NCBI GenBank assembly: GCA_964036665.1
Contig: OZ038533.1
Location: forward strand, 10,810,413-10,874,412
DNA from: Gordius sp. MW1
Taxonomy: Eukaryota > Nematomorpha > Gordioida > Gordea > Gordiidae
DNA length: 64,000 nt
Direction of reading: 5' to 3'
A program made the translations under genes and the position numbers. Positions 50,588-62,541 of the stretch are shown piece by piece. A model generated the notes under the pieces. It was not told where the DNA came from, searched no databases, and saw only the letters and a program-made list of their open reading frames with translations. The number at the start of each line of letters is the position of its first letter. Position 1 is the stretch's first letter.

Positions 50588-53500
50588 CAACGTTTTATTG
50601 TTGCGATTAGTTTGTTGTATCGCAACGTGAGTGCTTAATTTTTCAAAAATGCACTATGCGATTGATTTCAAAGTAATAGTTTTCTGATTCTGATAAATTT
50701 TTACTTGGGATCATAGAAACCACGTCTGAAAACGACAACTTTCATCGGATGCATACAGTTGAAAGAAAAATATGTGAAAAATTTTGAGGTAAAAATATTT
50801 ATTTTTTTCGATTCTATGTGAAAGAGCATGAAAAAATATATAAAAGTAAGCCAATTTGAGAATCCTATTATCCTCGATTGACTTCCGAAAAGAGGTTTTA
50901 AGCTGCGAGAACTATCATTTTGACAAAAGACAACGTTTTATTGTTGCGATTAGTTTGTTGTATCGCAACGTGAGTGCTTAATTTTTGAAAATGCTTCTAT
51001 GCGATCATGATTTCAAAGTAATAGTTTTCTGATTCTGATAAATTTTTACTTTTTATCATCGAAACCACGTCTAAAAACGACAACTTTTATCGGATGCATA
51101 CGGTTGAAAGAAAAATATGTGAAAAATTTTGAGGTAAAAATATTTATTTTTTTCGATTCTATGTGAAAGAGCATGAAAAAATATATAAAAGTAAGCCAAT
51201 TTGAGAATCCTATTATCCTCGATTGACTTCCGAAAAGAGGTTTTAAGCTGCGAGAACTATCATTTTGACAAAAGACAACGTTTTATTGTTGCGATTAGTT
51301 TGTTGTATCCAACGTGAGTGCTTAATTTTTGAAAATGCCTCTATGCGATCATGATTTCAAAGTAATAGTTTTCTGATTCTGATAAATTTTTACTTTTTAT
51401 CATCGAAACCACGTCTGAAAACGACAACTTTCATCGGATGCATACGGTTGAAAGAAAAATATGTGAAAAATTTTGAGGTAAAAATATTTATTTTTTTCGA
51501 TTCTATGTGAAAGAGCATGAAAAAATATATAAAAGTAAGCCAATTTGAGAATCCTATTATCCTCGATTGACTTCCGAAAAGAGGTTTTAAGCTGCGAGAA
51601 CTATCATTTTGACAAAAGACAACGTTTTATTGTTGCGATTAGTTTGTTGTATCGCAACGTGAGTGCTTAATTTTTCAAAAATGCACTATGCGATCATGAT
51701 TTCAAAGTAATAGTTTTCTGATTCTGATAAATTTTTACTTTTTATCATCGAAACCACGTCTGAAAACGACAACTTTCATCGGATGCATACGGTTGAAAGA
51801 AAAATATGTGAAAAATTTTGAGGTAAAAATATTTATTTTTTCGATTCTATGTGAAAGAGCATGAAAAAATATATAAAAGTAAGCCAATTTGAGAATCCTA
51901 TTCGATTGACTTCCGAAAAGAGGTTTTAAGCTGCGAGAACTATCATTTTGACAAAAGACAACGTTTTATTGTTGCGATTAGTTTGTTGTATCGCAACGTG
52001 AGTGCTTAATTTTTCAAAAATGCACTATGCGATCATGATTTCAAAGTAATAGTTTTCTGATTCTGATAAATTTTTACTTTTTATCATCGAAACCACGTCT
52101 GAAAACGACAACTTTCATCGGATGCATACGGTTGAAAGAAAAATATGTGAAAAATTTTGAGGTAAAAATATTTATTTTTTTCGATTTTATGTGAAAGAGC
52201 ATGAAAAAATATATAAAAGTAAGCCAACTTGAGAATCCTATTATCCTCGATTAACTTCCGAAAAGAGGTTTTAAGCTGTGAGAACTATCATTTTGACAAA
52301 AGACAACGTTTTATTGTTGCGATTAGTTTGTTGTATCGCAACGTGAGTGATCATGATTTCAAAGTAATAGTTTTCAGATTCTGATAAATTTTTACTTGGG
52401 ATCATAGAAACCACGTCTGAAAACGACAACTTTCATCCGATGCATACGGTTGAAAGAAAAATATGTGAAAAATTTTGAGGTAAAAGATTTTTTTTTTTTT
52501 CGATTCTATGTGAAAGAGCGTAAAAAAATATATAAAAGTAAGCCAATTTGAGAATCCTATTATCCTCGATTGACTTCCGAAAAGAGGTTTTAAGCTGTGA
52601 GAACTATCATTTTGACAAAAGACAACGTTTTATTGTTGCGATTAGTTTGTTGTATCGCAACGTGAGTGCTGGATTTTTCAAAAATGCACTATGCGGTCAT
52701 GATTTCAAAGTAATAGTTTTCTGATTCTGATAAATTTTTACTTTTTATCATCGAAACCACGTCTGAAAACGACAACTTTCATCGGATGCATACGTTGAAA
52801 GAAAAATATGTGAAAAATTTTGAGGTAAAAATATTTATTTTTTCGATTCTATGTGAAAGAGCATGAAAAAATATATAAAAGTAAGCCAATTTGAGAATCC
52901 TATTCGATTGACTTCCGAAAAGAGGTTTTAAGCTGCGAGAACTATCATTTTGACAAAAGACAACGTTTTATTGTTGCGATTAGTTTGTTGTATCGCAACG
53001 TGAGTGCTTAATTTTTCAAAAATGCACTATGCGATCATGATTTCAAAGTAATAGTTTTCTGATTCTGATAAATTTTTACTTTTTATCATCGAAACCACGT
53101 CTGAAAACGACAACTTTCATCGGATGCATACGGTTGAAAGAAAAATATGTGAAAAATTTTGAGGTAAAAAAATTTATTTTTTTCGATTCTATGTGAAAGA
53201 GCATGAAAAAATATATAAAAGTAAGCCAATTTGAGAATCCTATTATCCTCGATTGACTTCCGAAAAGAGGTTTTAAGCTGCGAGAACTATCATTTTGACA
53301 AAAGACAACGTTTTATTGTTGCGATTAGTTTGTTGTATCGCAACGTGAGTGCTTAATTTTTCAAAAATGCACTATGCGGTCATGATTTCAAAGTAATAGT
53401 TTTCTGATTCTGATAAATTTTTACTTTTTATCATCGAAACCACGTCTGAAAACGACAACTTTCATCGGATGCATACGGTTGAAAGAAAAATATGTGAAAA

Positions 53501-55709
53501 ATTTTGAGGTAAAAATATTTATTTTTTTCGATTCTATGTGAAAGAGCATGAAAAAATATATAAAAGTAAGCCAATTTGAGAATCCTATTATCCTCGATTG
53601 ACTTCCGAAAAGAGGTTTTAAGCTGCGAGAACTATCATTTTGACAAAAGACAACGTTTTATTGTTGCGATTAGTTTGTTGTATCGCAACGTGATTGTTAA
53701 TTTTTCAAAAATGCACTATGCGGTCATGATTTTAAAGTAATAGTTTTCTGATTCTGATAAATTTTTACTTTTTATCATCGAAACCACGTCTGAAAACGAC
53801 AACTTTCATCGGATGCATACGGTTGAAAGAAAAATATGTGAAAAATTTTGAGGTAAAAATATTTATTTTTTTCGATTCTATGTGAAAGAGCATGAAAAAA
53901 TATATAAAAGTAAGCCAATTTGAGAATCCTATTATCCTCGATTGACTTCCGAAAAGAGGTTTTAAGCTGCGAGAACTATCATTTTGACAAAAGACAACGT
54001 TTTATTGTTGCGATTAGTTTGTTGTATCGCAACGTGATTGTTAATTTTTCAAAAATGCACTATGCGGTCATGATTTTAAAGTAATAGTTTTCTGATTCTG
54101 ATAAATTTTTACTTTTTATCATCGAAACCACGTCTGAAAACGACAACTTTCATCGGATGCATACGGTTGAAAGAAAAATATGTGAAAAATTTTGAGGTAA
54201 AAATATTTATTTTTTTCGATTCTATGTGAAAGAGCATGAAAAAATATATAAAAGTAAGCCAATTTGAGAATCCTATTATCCTCGATTGACTTCCGAAAAG
54301 AGGTTTTAAGCTGCGAGAACTATCATTTTGACAAAAGACAACGTTTTATTGTTGCGATTAGTTTGTTGTATCGCAACGTGAGTGCTTAATTTTTCAAAAA
54401 TGCACTATGCGATCATGATTTCAAAGTAATAGTTTTCTGATTGTGATAAATTTTTACTTTTTATCATAGAAACCACGTCTGAAAACGACAACTTTCATCG
54501 GATGCATACGGTTGAAAGAAAAATATGTGAAAAATTTTGAGGTAAAATTATTTATTTTTTTCGATTCTATGTGAAAGAGCATGAAAAAATATATAAAAGT
54601 AAGCCAATTTGAGAATCCTATTATCCTCGATTGACTTCCGAAAAGAGTTTTTAAGCTGCGAGAACTATCATTTTGACAAAAGACAACGTTTTATTGTTCC
54701 GAATAGTTTGTTGTATCGCAACGTGAGTGCTTAATTTTTCAAAAATGCACTATGCGGTCATGATTTCAAAGTAATAGTTTTCTGATTCTGATAAATTTTT
54801 ACTTTTTATTATCGAAACCACGTCTGAAAACGACATCTTTCATCGGATGCATACGGTTGAAAGAAAAATATGTGAAAAATTTTGAGGTAAAAATATTTAT
54901 TTTATTCGATTTTATGTGAAAGAGCATGAAAAAATATATAAAAGTAAGCCAATTTGAGAATCCTATTATCCTCGATTGACTTCCGAAAAGAGGTTTTAAG
55001 CTGCGAGAACTATCATTTTGACAAAAGACAACGTTTTATTGTTGCGATTAGTTTGTTGTATCGCAACGTGAGTGCTTAATTTTTCAAAAATGCACTATGC
55101 GATCATGAATTCAAAGTAATCGTTTTCTGATTCTGATAAATTTTTACTTTTTATCATCGAAACCACGTCTGAAAACGACAACTTTCATCGGATGCATACG
55201 GTTGAAAGAAAAATATGTGAAAAATTTTGAGGTAAAAATATTTATTTTTTCGATTCTATGTGAAAGAGCATGAAAAAATATATAAAAGTAAGCCAATTTG
55301 AGAATCCTATTCGATTGACTTCCGAAAAGAGGTTTTAAGCTGCGAGAACTATCATTTTGACAAAAGACAACGTTTTATTGGCGATTAGTTTGTTGTATCG
55401 CAACGTGAGTCCTTAATTTTCAAAAATGCACTATGCGGTCATGATTTCAAAGTAATAGTTTTCTGATTCTGATTAATTTTCACTTTTTATCATCGAAACC
55501 ACGTCTGAAAACGACAACTTTTTTCGGATGCAGACGGTTGAAAGAAAAATATGTGAAAAATTTTGAGGTAAAAATATTTATTTTTTTCGATTTTATGTGA
55601 AAGAGCATGAAAAAATATATAAAAGTAAGCCAATTTGAGAATCCTATTATCCTCGATTGACTTCCGAAAAGAGGTTTTAAGCTGCGAGAACTATAATTTT
55701 GACAAAAGA
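50588..55709. repeat. 15-monomer higher-order repeat, copy 1 (5,122 bp)
   Basis: Starts and tags: 50588 (GCGATTGATTTC), 50931 (GCTTCTATG), 51276 (TATCCAACG, GCCTCTATG), 51620 (CTATTCGATTG), 51959 (AACTTGAG), 52304 (GTGAGTGATCATG), 52623 (GTGCTGGA), 52961 (AAAAAAATTTATT), 53306 (GCGGTCATG), 53651 and 53995 (GTGATTGTTAA), 54339 (GATTGTGAT), 54684 (GTTCCGAATAG), 55029 (ATGAATTCAAAG), 55368 (TTGGCGATTAG). Nearly all are subtype B. Confidence 0.9.
52304..52622. repeat. 319-bp deleted monomer with long T tract
   Basis: About 27 bp between GTGAGTG and ATCATG are missing (the CTTAATTTTTCAAAAATGCA region). The usual AAAAATATTTATTTTT is replaced by AAAAGA followed by a T run of about 14. The A-type block ACTTGGGATCAT sits beside the B-type GCATACGGTTG, so it is also a mosaic. 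The same form recurs at 57077-57395. Confidence 0.88.
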
Positions 55710-58700
55710 CAACGTTTTATTGTTGCGATTAGTTTGTTGTATCGCAACGTGAGTGCTTAATTTTTCAAAAATGCACTATGCGATTGATTTCAAAGTAATA
55801 GTTTTCTGATTCTGATAAATTTTTACTTGGGATCATAGAAACCACGTCTGAAAACGACAACTTTCATCGGATGCATACAGTTGAAAGAAAAATATGTGAA
55901 AAATTTTGAGGTAAAAATATTTATTTTTTTCGATTCTATGTGAAAGAGCATGAAAAAATATATAAAAGTAAGCCAATTTGAGAATCCTATTCGATTGACT
56001 TCCGAAAAGAGGTTTTAAGCTGCGAGAACTATCATTTTGACAAAAGACAACGTTTTATTGTTGCGATTAGTTTGTTGTATCGCAACGTGAGTGCTTAATT
56101 TTTCAAAAATGCACTATGCGGTCATGATTTCAAAGTAATAGTTTTCTGATTCTGATAAATTTTTACTTTTTATCATCGAAACCACGTCTGAAAACGACAA
56201 CTTTCATCGGATGCATACGGTTGAAAGAAAAATATGTGAAAAATTTTGAGGTAAAAATATTTATTTTTTTCGATTCTATGTGAAAGAGCATGAAAAAATA
56301 TATAAAAGTAAGCCAATTTGAGAATCCTATTATCCTCGATTGACTTCCGAAAAGAGGTTTTAAGCTGCGAGAACTATCATTTTGACAAAAGACAACGTTT
56401 TATTGTTGCGATTAGTTTGTTGTATCGCAACGTGAGTGCTTAATTTTTCAAAAATGCACTATGCGATCACGATTTCAAAGTAATAGTTTTCTGATTCTGA
56501 TAAATTTTTACTTTTTATCATCGAAACCACGTCTGAAAACGACAACTTTCATCGGATGCATACGGTTGAAAGAAAAATATGTGAAAAATTTTGAGGTAAA
56601 AATATTTATTTTTTCGATTCTATGTGAAAGAGCATGAAAAAATATATAAAAGTAAGCCAATTTGAGAATCCTATTCGATTGACTTCCGAAAAGAGGTTTT
56701 AAGCTGCGAGAACTATCATTTTGACAAAAGACAACGTTTTATTGTTGCGATTAGTTTGTTGTATCGCAACGTGAGTGCTTAATTTTTCAAAAATGCACTA
56801 TGCGATCATGATTTCAAAGTAATAGTTTTCTGATTCTGATAAATTTTTACTTTTTATCATCGAAACCACGTCTGAAAACGACAACTTTCATCGGATGCAT
56901 ACGGTTGAAAGAAAAATATGTGAAAAATTTTGAGGTAAAAATATTTATTTTTTTCGATTTTATGTGAAAGAGCATGAAAAAATATATAAAAGTAAGCCAA
57001 CTTGAGAATCCTATTATCCTCGATTGACTTCCGAAAAGAGGTTTTAAGCTGTGAGAACTATCATTTTGACAAAAGACAACGTTTTATTGTTGCGATTAGT
57101 TTGTTGTATCGCAACGTGAGTGATCATGATTTCAAAGTAATAGTTTTCAGATTCTGATAAATTTTTACTTGGGATCATAGAAACCACGTCTGAAAACGAC
57201 AACTTTCATCCGATGCATACGGTTGAAAGAAAAATATGTGAAAAATTTTGAGGTAAAAGATTTTTTTTTTTTTCGATTCTATGTGAAAGAGCGTAAAAAA
57301 ATATATAAAAGTAAGCCAATTTGAGAATCCTATTATCCTCGATTGACTTCCGAAAAGAGGTTTTAAGCTGTGAGAACTATCATTTTAACAAAAGACAACG
57401 TTTTATTGTTGCGATTAGTTTGTTGTATCGCAACGTGAGTGCTGGATTTTTCAAAAATGCACTATGCGGTCATGATTTCAAAGTAATAGTTTTCTGATTC
57501 TGATAAATTTTTACTTTTTATCATCGAAACCACGTCTGAAAACGACAACTTTCATCGGATGCATACGTTGAAAGAAAAATATGTGAAAAATTTTGAGGTA
57601 AAAATATTTATTTTTTCGATTCTATGTGAAAGAGCATGAAAAAATATATAAAAGTAAGCCAATTTGAGAATCCTATTCGATTGACTTCCGAAAAGAGGTT
57701 TTAAGCTGCGAGAACTATCATTTTGACAAAAGACAACGTTTTATTGTTGCGATTAGTTTGTTGTATCGCAACGTGAGTGCTTAATTTTTCAAAAATGCAC
57801 TATGCGATCATGATTTCAAAGTAATAGTTTTCTGATTCTGATAAATTTTTACTTTTTATCATCGAAACCACGTCTGAAAACGACAACTTTCATCGGATGC
57901 ATACGGTTGAAAGAAAAATATGTGAAAAATTTTGAGGTAAAAAAATTTATTTTTTTCGATTCTATGTGAAAGAGCATGAAAAAATATATAAAAGTAAGCC
58001 AATTTGAGAATCCTATTATCCTCGATTGACTTCCGAAAAGAGGTTTTAAGCTGCGAGAACTATCATTTTGACAAAAGACAACGTTTTATTGTTGCGATTA
58101 GTTTGTTGTATCGCAACGTGAGTGCTTAATTTTTCAAAAATGCACTATGCGGTCATGATTTCAAAGTAATAGTTTTCTGATTCTGATAAATTTTTACTTT
58201 TTATCATCGAAACCACGTCTGTAAACGACAACTTTCATCGGATGCATACGGTTGAAAGAAAAATATGTGAAAAATTTTGAGGTAAAAATATTTATTTTTT
58301 TCGATTCTATGTGAAAGAGCATGAAAAAATATATAAAAGTAAGCCAATTTGAGAATCCTATTATCCTCGATTGACTTCCGAAAAGAGGTTTTAAGCTGCG
58401 AGAACTATCATTTTGACAAAAGACAACGTTTTATTGTCGATTAGTTTGTTGTATCGCAACGTGAGTGCTTAATTTTAGAAAATGCATTATGCGATCATGA
58501 TTTCAAAGTAATAGTTTTCTGATTCTGATAAATTTTTACTTTTTATCATCGAAACCACGTCTGAAAACGACAACTTTCATCGGATGCATACGGTTGAAAG
58601 AAAAATATGTGAAAAATTTTGAGGTAAAAAAATTTATTTTTTTCGATTCTATGTGAAAGAGCATGAAAAAATATATAAAAGTAAGCCAATTTGAGAATCC

Positions 58701-60825
58701 TATTATCCTCGATTGACTTCCGAAAAGAGGTTTTAAGCTGCGAGAACTATCATTTTGACAAAAGACAACGTTTTATTGTTGCGATTAGTTTGTTGTATCG
58801 CAACGTGAGTGCTTAATTTTTCAAAAATGCACTATGCGGTCATGATTTCAAAGTAATAGTTTTCTGATTCTGATAAATTTTTACTTTTTATCATCGAAAC
58901 CACGTCTGAAAACGACAACTTTCATCGGATGCATACGGTTGAAAGAAAAATATGTGAAAAATTTTGAGGTAAAAATATTTATTTTTTTCGATTCTATGTG
59001 AAAGAGCATGAAAAAATATATAAAAGTAAGCCAATTTGAGAATCCTATTATCCTCGATTGACTTCCGAAAAGAGGTTTTAAGCTGCGAGAACTATCATTT
59101 TGACAAAAGACAACGTTTTATTGTTGCGATTAGTTTGTTGTATCGCAACGTGATTGTTAATTTTTCAAAAATGCACTATGCGGTCATGATTTTAAAGTAA
59201 TAGTTTTCTGATTCTGATAAATTTTTACTTTTTATCATCGAAACCACGTCTGAAAACGACAACTTTCATCGGATGCATACGGTTGAAAGAAAAATATGTG
59301 AAAAATTTTGAGGTAAAAATATTTATTTTTTTCGATTCTATGTGAAAGAGCATGAAAAAATATATAAAAGTAAGCCAATTTGAGAATCCTATTATCCTCG
59401 ATTGACTTCCGAAAAGAGGTTTTAAGCTGCGAGAACTATCATTTTGACAAAAGACAACGTTTTATTGTTGCGATTAGTTTGTTGTATCGCAACGTGAGTG
59501 CTTAATTTTTCAAAAATGCACTATGCGATCATGATTTCAAAGTAATAGTTTTCTGATTGTGATAAATTTTTACTTTTTATCATAGAAACCACGTCTGAAA
59601 ACGACAACTTTCATCGGATGCATACGGTTGAAAGAAAAATATGTGAAAAATTTTGAGGTAAAATTATTTATTTTTTTCGATTCTATGTGAAAGAGCATGA
59701 AAAAATATATAAAAGTAAGCCAATTTGAGAATCCTATTATCCTCGATTGACTTCCGAAAAGAGTTTTTAAGCTGCGAGAACTATCATTTTGACAAAAGAC
59801 AACGTTTTATTGTTCCGAATAGTTTGTTGTATCGCAACGTGAGTGCTTAATTTTTCAAAAATGCACTATGCGGTCATGATTTCAAAGTAATAGTTTTCTG
59901 ATTCTGATAAATTTTTACTTTTTATTATCGAAACCACGTCTGAAAACGACATCTTTCATCGGATGCATACGGTTGAAAGAAAAATATGTGAAAAATTTTG
60001 AGGTAAAAATATTTATTTTATTCGATTTTATGTGAAAGAGCATGAAAAAATATATAAAAGTAAGCCAATTTGAGAATCCTATTATCCTCGATTGACTTCC
60101 GAAAAGAGGTTTTAAGCTGCGAGAACTATCATTTTGACAAAAGACAACGTTTTATTGTTGCGATTAGTTTGTTGTATCGCAACGTGAGTGCTTAATTTTT
60201 CAAAAATGCACTATGCGATCATGAATTCAAAGTAATCGTTTTCTGATTCTGATAAATTTTTACTTTTTATCATCGAAACCACGTCTGAAAACGACAACTT
60301 TCATCGGATGCATACGGTTGAAAGAAAAATATGTGAAAAATTTTGAGGTAAAAATATTTATTTTTTCGATTCTATGTGAAAGAGCATGAAAAAATATATA
60401 AAAGTAAGCCAATTTGAGAATCCTATTCGATTGACTTCCGAAAAGAGGTTTTAAGCTGCGAGAACTATCATTTTGACAAAAGACAACGTTTTATTGGCGA
60501 TTAGTTTGTTGTATCGCAACGTGAGTCCTTAATTTTCAAAAATGCACTATGCGGTCATGATTTCAAAGTAATAGTTTTCTGATTCTGATTAATTTTCACT
60601 TTTTATCATCGAAACCACGTCTGAAAACGACAACTTTTTTCGGATGCAGACGGTTGAAAGAAAAATATGTGAAAAATTTTGAGGTAAAAATATTTATTTT
60701 TTTCGATTTTATGTGAAAGAGCATGAAAAAATATATAAAAGTAAGCCAATTTGAGAATCCTATTATCCTCGATTGACTTCCGAAAAGAGGTTTTAAGCTG
60801 CGAGAACTATAATTTTGACAAAAGA
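55710..60825. repeat. 15-monomer higher-order repeat, copy 2 (5,116 bp, rearranged)
   Basis: Starts: 55710, 56048, 56393, 56732, 57077, 57396, 57734, 58079, 58424, 58766, 59111, 59455, 59800, 60145, 60484. It has 15 monomers like copy 1 but not the same 15. It lacks the GCTTCTATG and GCCTCTATG monomers (one GCGGTCATG monomer stands in their place), has a second AAAAAAATTT plus GCGGTCATG pair (58424, 58766), and has one GTGATTGTTAA monomer instead of two. Confidence 0.9.
57077..57395. repeat. 319-bp deleted monomer with long T tract (copy 2)
   Basis: Same internal deletion and T run as the monomer at 52304, at an offset of 4,773 bp rather than the full 5,12x-bp unit, because copy 2 has one monomer fewer upstream of it. 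Confidence 0.88.
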
Positions 60826-62541
60826 CAACGTTTTATTGTTGCGATTAGTTTGTTGTATCGCAACGTGAGTGCTTAATTTTTCAAAAATGCACTATGCGAT
60901 TGATTTCAAAGTAATAGTTTTCTGATTCTGATAAATTTTTACTTGGGATCATAGAAACCACGTCTGAAAACGACAACTTTCATCGGATGCATACAGTTGA
61001 AAGAAAAATATGTGAAAAATTTTGAGGTAAAAATATTTATTTTTTTCGATTCTATGTGAAAGAGCATGAAAAAATATATAAAAGTAAGCCAATTTGAGAA
61101 TCCTATTATCCTCGATTGACTTCCGAAAAGAGGTTTTAAGCTGCGAGAACTATCATTTTGACAAAAGACAACGTTTTATTGTTGCGATTAGTTTGTTGTA
61201 TCGCAACGTGAGTGCTTAATTTTTGAAAATGCTTCTATGCGATCATGATTTCAAAGTAATAGTTTTCTGATTCTGATAAATTTTTACTTTTTATCATCGA
61301 AATCACGTCTAAAAACGACAACTTTTATCGGATGCATACGGTTGAAAGAAAAATATGTGAAAAATTTTGAGGTAAAAATATTTATTTTTTTCGATTCTAT
61401 GTGAAAGAGCATGAAAAAATATATAAAAGTAAGCCAATTTGAGAATCCTATTATCCTCGATTGACTTCCGAAAAGAGGTTTTAAGCTGCGAGAACTATCA
61501 TTTTGACAAAAGACAACGTTTTATTGTTGCGATTAGTTTGTTGTATCCAACGTGAGTGCTCAATTTTTGAAAATGCCTCTATGCGATCATGATTTCAAAG
61601 TAATAGTTTTCTGATTCTGATAAATTTTTACTTTTTATCATCGAAACCACGTCTGAAAACGACAACTTTCATCGGATGCATACGGTTGAAAGAAAAATAT
61701 GTGAAAAATTTTGAGGTAAAAATATTTATTTTTTTCGATTCTATGTGAAAGAGCATGAAAAAATATATAAAAGTAAGCCAATTTGAGAATCCTATTATCC
61801 TCGATTGACTTCCGAAAAGAGGTTTTAAGCTGCGAGAACTATCATTTTGACAAAAGACAACGTTTTATTGTTGCGATTAGTTTGTTGTATCGCAACGTGA
61901 GTGCTTAATTTTTCAAAAATGCACTATGCGATCATGATTTCAAAGTAATAGTTTTCTGATTCTGATAAATTTTTACTTTTTATCATCGAAACCACGTCTG
62001 AAAACGACAACTTTCATCGGATGCATACGGTTGAAAGAAAAATATGTGAAAAATTTTGAGGTAAAAATATTTATTTTTTCGATTCTATGTGAAAGAGCAT
62101 GAAAAAATATATAAAAGTAAGCCAATTTGAGAATCCTATTCGATTGACTTCCGAAAAGAGGTTTTAAGCTGCGAGAACTATCATTTTGACAAAAGACAAC
62201 GTTTTATTGTTGCGATTAGTTTGTTGTATCGCAACGTGAGTGCTTAATTTTTCAAAAATGCACTATGCGATCATGATTTCAAAGTAATAGTTTTCTGATT
62301 CTGATAAATTTTTACTTTTTATCATCGAAACCACGTCTGAAAACGACAACTTTCATCGGATGCATACGGTTGAAAGAAAAATATGTGAAAAATTTTGAGG
62401 TAAAAATATTTATTTTTTTCGATTTTATGTGAAAGAGCATGAAAAAATATATAAAAGTAAGCCAACTTGAGAATCCTATTATCCTCGATTGACTTCCGAA
62501 AAGAGGTTTTAAGCTGTGAGAACTATCATTTTGACAAAAGA
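60826..62541. repeat. 15-monomer higher-order repeat, copy 3 (first five monomers)
   Basis: Starts: 60826, 61169, 61514, 61858, 62197. They carry GCGATTGATTTC, GCTTCTATG, TATCCAACG with GCCTCTATG, CTATTCGATTG, and AACTTGAG in order, so they follow copy 1 (50588-52303) rather than the adjacent copy 2. Small differences include GAAATCACG near 61300 and GTGCTCAATTT near 61556. Confidence 0.9.
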
